From: JANWHF01 sp036276235
GTDB taxonomy: Bacteria; Planctomycetota; Phycisphaerae; Tepidisphaerales; Tepidisphaeraceae
Length of the DNA: 26,510 nt
Direction of reading: 5' to 3'
NCBI GenBank assembly: GCA_036276235.1
Contig: DATBDZ010000026.1
Coordinates: forward strand, 1-26,510
Shown: one piece after another, positions 22,655 through 26,510 of the stretch
How positions within the stretch are numbered: position 1 is the first letter of the stretch
Layout: every line of letters begins with the position of its first letter
Notes under the pieces: generated by a model
Told to the model about the DNA's origin: nothing
Databases searched by the model: none
What the model saw: the letters and a program-made list of their open reading frames with translations, nothing else
Program-made: the position numbers and the translations under genes

Positions 22655-24697
22655 ATGTGCACGCATCCAAATCTATTCTGGCGCACTGCGCTGCTTGTCG
22701 GTGTGGTCAGCGGAGCCCTGGTCATGCCGCGCGGGCATGCGAGCGCGCAAACGTTGCCGAGCGGTTCCTTAAAACCGGACGACGATCAAGTTCGCGTGCG
22801 CGGGCGTGTGCTCGATCCAGATGGCAAACCGCTCGCCGGCGCGCGGCTGGTTACCGCGCCGGATTGGTGGCAGGCGTACGACCAGCAACTGCGGCCGGTT
22901 GTTCAAACCGTGACGCAATCGGGTGCCGACGGGCGCTTTGAGATCAGCTTCAGCAAATCGGCGGCATCTCCGTTTTCGCTCGGCTTTGGGCAACCGGGTG
23001 AAGGGCTGTGGAAGAAGATGAAAGTGGCCGCCAGCGCGCCGGGGTTGGGGCTGGCGTGGAAGCGATTTGATGAAGTGGATGGGAATGGCGATATCGTCCT
23101 GCAACTGGTGGTCGATCTTCCGATGGAAGGGCGGATCATCGATCTGGAAGGGCGGGCGGTCGAGGGCGTCAAAGTGATCCCCCTGGGTGTTTCCAGCCAC
23201 ATTCTTGCCAGCCAGGCCCAGTTTCAGAATCCGCCGCCGGGTTACTCGACGATTTCCTCCAATCCTCTCGTGCTGTGCGGCATCAATGATCCGCTGCTGA
23301 CAGACAAGGATGGGAGGTTTCGCATCGCCGGGATGGGACGCGAGCGGCTGATCACCCTTGAGTTTCAAAGCAGCAAGGTTGCGCTCCTAAACGTTCGTGC
23401 CACGACACGCGAGGGGCCGCCGCAGACGATCGCGCTGGGCTCCGACAAAGCCGGCCATCTGACGTTCTACGGCAATAAAATGGAATTGACCGCCGCGCCG
23501 GCGGTTTCGGTGGTCGGCGTGGTGCGCGATGCGGAAACCAAGAAACCGCTGGCGGGCGTGAGCGTGCGAACAAACTATAGCCGATTCGATGCTCGAGTGA
23601 TCACTGACACCCAAGGCCGCTATCGGCTCGATGGATTGGAAAAGGGCCACTCGATCGAGATCACGGCGGCCGCAGTCAGCGAGCCGTATGTGCCATCGAT
23701 TCTGCGAGTTCCCAATCAGAGCGGTCTGGGTCCGATCACGCTCGATTTTGAATTGCGCAAGGGAATCTGGATCACCGGGAAGGTGACTGACCTGGCGAGC
23801 GGCGCGCCGGTGCCGGCGGAAATCGATTACTTCGCGTTCATCTCAAACAAGGCCGCCAATGCAATTCCGTTGCTATCCGAAGGGCGCGCCCAGCCACCGC
23901 TGAATTGCGAAACGCAGCCGGATGGAACCTATCGGCTGGTCGGGCTTCCGGGCCGCGCTGTGATTGCCGTGCTGTCGCGCGACACGCGCTTTCCGCGGGG
24001 GAACGGCTTCGATCAGATCAAGGATCGTAATCGCTTCGGCCGGGTGAATACGATTTATCCGTTTGTCAGCGAAGACAGGTTCAATGCCGCCCGCGAGATC
24101 AATGTCGCCGACGCGCCGGCAACCGCCGACTTCCAGCTCGATCCGGGCGCGACACTACACGTGGTCTGCGTCGATGGCGAAGGAAAGCCAATCGGCGTCA
24201 CCGTTCGCGGAGATCGTGTAAGGCTCATCAGCGCGCAATCAGCCGAGGCTCCAACCGGCGAATTCGACATCGTCGGCCTCTCGCGCGGCGACAAGCGGCT
24301 CCTCTTTGTGATCAACAAAGAGCGCAAGCTTGGCAAGGTCGTCTCGCTCAAATTCGATGATACGAAGGCAACCGAGCTCCGCGTGCAGCTTGAACCGGTT
24401 GCCGTTGTTACCGGCCGGCTGATCAATCCCGACGGCGATCCAGTGAAGGGCGGGCGGCTGAGAGTAGATTCGCTGATCGAAGAAATGGGCAGAGCCAATC
24501 TCGATTCCGTGATCGATGATTTCAGCGAATCCGACGGCCGCTTCACACTTCTGCTCCCGCCGGATTGCACGTACGGCATCCTCGCCTCCCACAGCCCCTA
24601 CGGCGGGGAATACAAAGTGATGAAGGAAAACCTCAAGCCGGCTCCAGGCGCGAAGATCGACCTCGGCGATTTTCGCGTGAGTCAGCAGATGAATTGA
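22655..24697 (+). CDS. Secreted protein of carboxypeptidase-regulatory-like repeats (paralog of the M56 C-terminus)
   Basis: 680 aa; AGAGG lies 6 nt before ATG 22655. Signal peptide to about 31 (TALLVGVVSGALVMP...ASAQT). From residue ~40 the chain follows the C-terminal region of the upstream M56 protein repeat by repeat: VRVRGRVLDPDGKPLAGARL, MEGRIIDLEGRAVEGVKV, VVGVVRDAETKKPLAGVSV, WITGKVTDLASGAPVPAEI, LHVVCVDGEGKPIGVTV and VTGRLINPDGDPVKGG. It lacks TM helices and the HExxH peptidase. It is therefore a free exported version of the putative sensor region, likely periplasmic or surface-associated. Competing for or presenting the same ligand is possible; the function is not known. Confidence 0.88.
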   Translation: MCTHPNLFWRTALLVGVVSGALVMPRGHASAQTLPSGSLKPDDDQVRVRGRVLDPDGKPLAGARLVTAPDWWQAYDQQLRPVVQTVTQSGADGRFEISFSKSAASPFSLGFGQPGEGLWKKMKVAASAPGLGLAWKRFDEVDGNGDIVLQLVVDLPMEGRIIDLEGRAVEGVKVIPLGVSSHILASQAQFQNPPPGYSTISSNPLVLCGINDPLLTDKDGRFRIAGMGRERLITLEFQSSKVALLNVRATTREGPPQTIALGSDKAGHLTFYGNKMELTAAPAVSVVGVVRDAETKKPLAGVSVRTNYSRFDARVITDTQGRYRLDGLEKGHSIEITAAAVSEPYVPSILRVPNQSGLGPITLDFELRKGIWITGKVTDLASGAPVPAEIDYFAFISNKAANAIPLLSEGRAQPPLNCETQPDGTYRLVGLPGRAVIAVLSRDTRFPRGNGFDQIKDRNRFGRVNTIYPFVSEDRFNAAREINVADAPATADFQLDPGATLHVVCVDGEGKPIGVTVRGDRVRLISAQSAEAPTGEFDIVGLSRGDKRLLFVINKERKLGKVVSLKFDDTKATELRVQLEPVAVVTGRLINPDGDPVKGGRLRVDSLIEEMGRANLDSVIDDFSESDGRFTLLLPPDCTYGILASHSPYGGEYKVMKENLKPAPGAKIDLGDFRVSQQMN

Positions 24698-24713
24698 GTT
24701 TTGGATCGGTGAA

Positions 24714-24718
24714 AGAGG
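24714..24718 (+). promoter_or_regulatory. Ribosome binding site of the third repeat-protein gene
   Basis: AGAGG ends 6 nt before ATG 24725 and 3 nt before ATG 24722. This favours translation from here rather than from the in-frame ATG at 24833, and so places the palindromic repeats at 24775-24910 inside the coding sequence. Confidence 0.55.
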
Positions 24719-24724
24719 CGGATG

Positions 24725-26510
24725 ATGAGCGCAAATCAACGAGCATCGATTCGGTCAGGGTGGGTGACTGACAAGCGCGGCGGGCAGTGCCCGCCCTACG
24801 CGCCTTCGCATAGGTCGTCCTTCCCTGGTTCCATGCGCGCCAAACACGAAGACGGCGGGCAGTGCCCGCCGTACGGCAGAATTGGGCGCGTAGGGCGGGC
24901 ACTGCCCGCCGCCCTTTTGGTCTGCTTTTTCCACGCGTTCTCATCCGCCCAAACTCAACCAGCAACTGCACCGACTTCCGATCGCAATCTGCTCCGCGCT
25001 CACGGACGCGTGATCGATCCTTCCGGCAAACCCGTCAGCGGTGCGGTCGTCTCCTTTGTTGGAAGCGGGTGGGAATCCGAAACGCCGTATGCGCAAGTCC
25101 GCAGCGCAGCAGATGGAACCTTTGAGATTTCCGTTCGCAAGTCACAGTTCCCCGATGTGCGCGATGCCACGTGGGGCTATGCATCGGTGGCGGCTTCCGC
25201 GCTGGGATTTGGACCGGCGTGGGAACGTTGGGAAAACATCGATCCGACGGCGGATCTCGTTCTTCATCTTGTGCCCGACGATGTTCCAATCGATGGCCGC
25301 ATTCTTGATCTGGAGGGGCGGCCGGTAAAGGGCGCCGCCGTTCGTATCAGGCAGATCAGCCAGCAGGCGGTGCCACTGCAATCGTTGAGTATCGATGGAT
25401 CTTTCGATCTGTCTTACATGACCAAAGTCTCGGCATTGCCGCTTGCCGGCTATGTCGTCTACGCGAAACCCGTCACTACCGATGACGCGGGCCGGTTTCG
25501 CCTTGCTGGACTGGGGCATGATCGAACCGTTTCGCTTGAAGTCACCGGGCCCGGTATCGCTTTCAGCGAAATGAATGTCGTTACGCGGCGTCAGCCGACC
25601 GAGTCGCGCGACTTCCAGGCTTTCATTCAGGTTCGCAGAACAGTGTACGGCTCAAGCTTCGAGTTCAATGCCGAGCCGGACCGCGTCATCGTGGGCACCG
25701 TGCGCGATGCGCAAACCGGCAAGCCGCTGGAAGGCGTGAAAATCCAGCCGGATAATGGCTCTCTCGGGCGACCCAACCCCGGCGTACAGGCGATCAGCGA
25801 TCATCTTGGCCACTATCGCCTGGAAGGGCTATTCAAACGCAAACGCCTGGTGATCACAGCATTTCCCACCGACGATCAATGCTACTACATGCGCGATATC
25901 CCGGTGCCGGAGTCGGAAGGCTTCGCGCCGACCACGATGGACTTTGAGCTCCATCAAGGCATCTGGATCACCGGAAAGGTGACCGACCTGGCCACCGGCC
26001 AGCCGGTTGCCGATACACGTATCAATTATTTGCCATATATTTCCAACGGCTACGTTTCAAAGCTTCCCGAATTTCACCGCGCGCCGCCGGCCTTTCCGCG
26101 TATCCCCGGAGTGCAATCGCGCTATAACACAAAGGCAGACGGCACCTACCGCATCGTCGGCGCGCCCGGGCCGGCGATCATCACCGCCTGGGCAACGCGA
26201 GCCTCCTATCGCATGGGCTACGGATCGGACCAGATCAAGTGTCCGAAGAATCCGAATGGCGGACATTTCGATACGTATGATCCGTGGCCTTCGAAAAACC
26301 ATCCGAACGCGATGAAGGAAATCGACATCGCGGAAAACGCGAAAGATGCATCACTCGACCTGGAGCTTGATCCCGGAATCAACATTCATGTGACGGTTGT
26401 CGATTTGGACGGTCATCCGCTCACAAACTATTATTGTGGCGGGATTCGCAAAGCCGCGGAGTTCGACGTGAAGGCTTTCCGCCCCGACGAGCATCGCACG
26501 CTCTGGTTTT
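24725..26510 (+). CDS. Secreted carboxypeptidase-regulatory-like repeat protein, third paralog (partial, 3' end outside window)
   Basis: The frame is open from ATG 24722/24725 through the window end, 595 codons, with no stop. The start is 28 nt after the previous stop, with AGAGG at the right distance; ATG 24833 is the alternative. The N-terminus is odd: about 60 residues, including RGGQCPPYAP and DGGQCPPYG encoded by palindromic repeats, precede a hydrophobic signal core (ALPAALLVCFFHAF) and SSAQTQPATAPTSD. The mature part repeats the paralogs' pattern: RAHGRVIDPSGKPVSGAVV, DGRILDLEGRPVKGAAV, VGTVRDAQTGKPLEGVKI, WITGKVTDLATGQPVADTRI and IHVTVVDLDGHPL. No peptidase domain is seen. It is probably co-transcribed with the gene upstream. 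Function unknown. Confidence 0.85.
   Translation, partial: MSANQRASIRSGWVTDKRGGQCPPYAPSHRSSFPGSMRAKHEDGGQCPPYGRIGRVGRALPAALLVCFFHAFSSAQTQPATAPTSDRNLLRAHGRVIDPSGKPVSGAVVSFVGSGWESETPYAQVRSAADGTFEISVRKSQFPDVRDATWGYASVAASALGFGPAWERWENIDPTADLVLHLVPDDVPIDGRILDLEGRPVKGAAVRIRQISQQAVPLQSLSIDGSFDLSYMTKVSALPLAGYVVYAKPVTTDDAGRFRLAGLGHDRTVSLEVTGPGIAFSEMNVVTRRQPTESRDFQAFIQVRRTVYGSSFEFNAEPDRVIVGTVRDAQTGKPLEGVKIQPDNGSLGRPNPGVQAISDHLGHYRLEGLFKRKRLVITAFPTDDQCYYMRDIPVPESEGFAPTTMDFELHQGIWITGKVTDLATGQPVADTRINYLPYISNGYVSKLPEFHRAPPAFPRIPGVQSRYNTKADGTYRIVGAPGPAIITAWATRASYRMGYGSDQIKCPKNPNGGHFDTYDPWPSKNHPNAMKEIDIAENAKDASLDLELDPGINIHVTVVDLDGHPLTNYYCGGIRKAAEFDVKAFRPDEHRTLWF
24775..24910. repeat. Three family-B palindromes within the 5' end of a coding sequence
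   Basis: Cores GGCGGGCANTGCCCGCC lie at 24779-24795, 24854-24870 and 24894-24910. The second and third are inverted relative to each other with a 13-nt spacer, the same paired layout as the intergenic element at 18981-19042; the first is a single unit with CTACGCGCC at its end. All three are in the open frame of the third repeat protein. Confidence 0.85.

Noticed and set aside
24862..25125. Arg/Ser-rich frame over the start of the third repeat protein
   Set aside because: It is out of frame with the repeat motifs, which continue open from 24722 to the window end.

Overview
The window looks like chromosomal DNA of a high-GC planctomycete, probably from the Phycisphaerae. I infer this from several traits: a small membrane protein ending in the CPxCGYDLRA...CPECG zinc ribbon, Thr-Gln-Pro-Ala-Thr linkers in exported proteins, a BlaI/BlaR1-type pair whose M56 protein carries a long carboxypeptidase-regulatory-like region, GH43/GH92/serine-hydrolase genes, and many extragenic palindromes. 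No taxonomic marker such as 16S rRNA is present, so the assignment is tentative.

Layout. 1-2574: two tandem, closely similar sensor histidine kinases; the first is cut by the window edge and is followed by a terminator-like hairpin. 2594-4612: a divergent pair, a 4-TM membrane protein and an Omp85-like outer-membrane barrel with a TTG start. 4653-5315: a VapBC-type toxin-antitoxin operon with a palindrome in its leader. 5476-7551: a large membrane-anchored SurA/PpiD-like protein with Pro/Ala/Thr tracts. 7559-9893: an accessory-looking block made of tRNA-Lys(CTT), a Panacea-domain (SocA-like) protein with an unrecognised partner, and an orphan PLD-family nuclease whose active-site spacing fits BfiI. 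9963-10641: two small minus-strand genes.

10738-16842 is a carbohydrate-related cluster. GH43 and a serine hydrolase lie on the minus strand, diverging from a GH92 enzyme and a PAS-AraC regulator. The GH92 has Gln where the family's acid Glu is expected, which suggests an unusual substrate such as a mannosyl phosphodiester. 16843-18791 holds minus-strand small membrane proteins: one decayed copy and one intact copy of the zinc-ribbon family, then a three-gene micro-operon that includes a 44-aa gene.

18792-26510 is the most interesting part. A BlaI-like repressor overlaps by 4 nt a 1001-aa M56 (BlaR1-like) protein whose C-terminal ~620 residues are carboxypeptidase-regulatory-like repeats instead of a penicillin-binding domain. 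Two more genes downstream encode secreted versions of that same region without the peptidase; the last runs off the window. In that last gene, palindromic elements of the kind seen between genes elsewhere in the window lie inside the reading frame and are translated in front of the signal-peptide core. A plausible reading, inferred only, is an envelope signal-sensing system: M56 sensor, repressor and expanded family of exported ligand-binding-like proteins.
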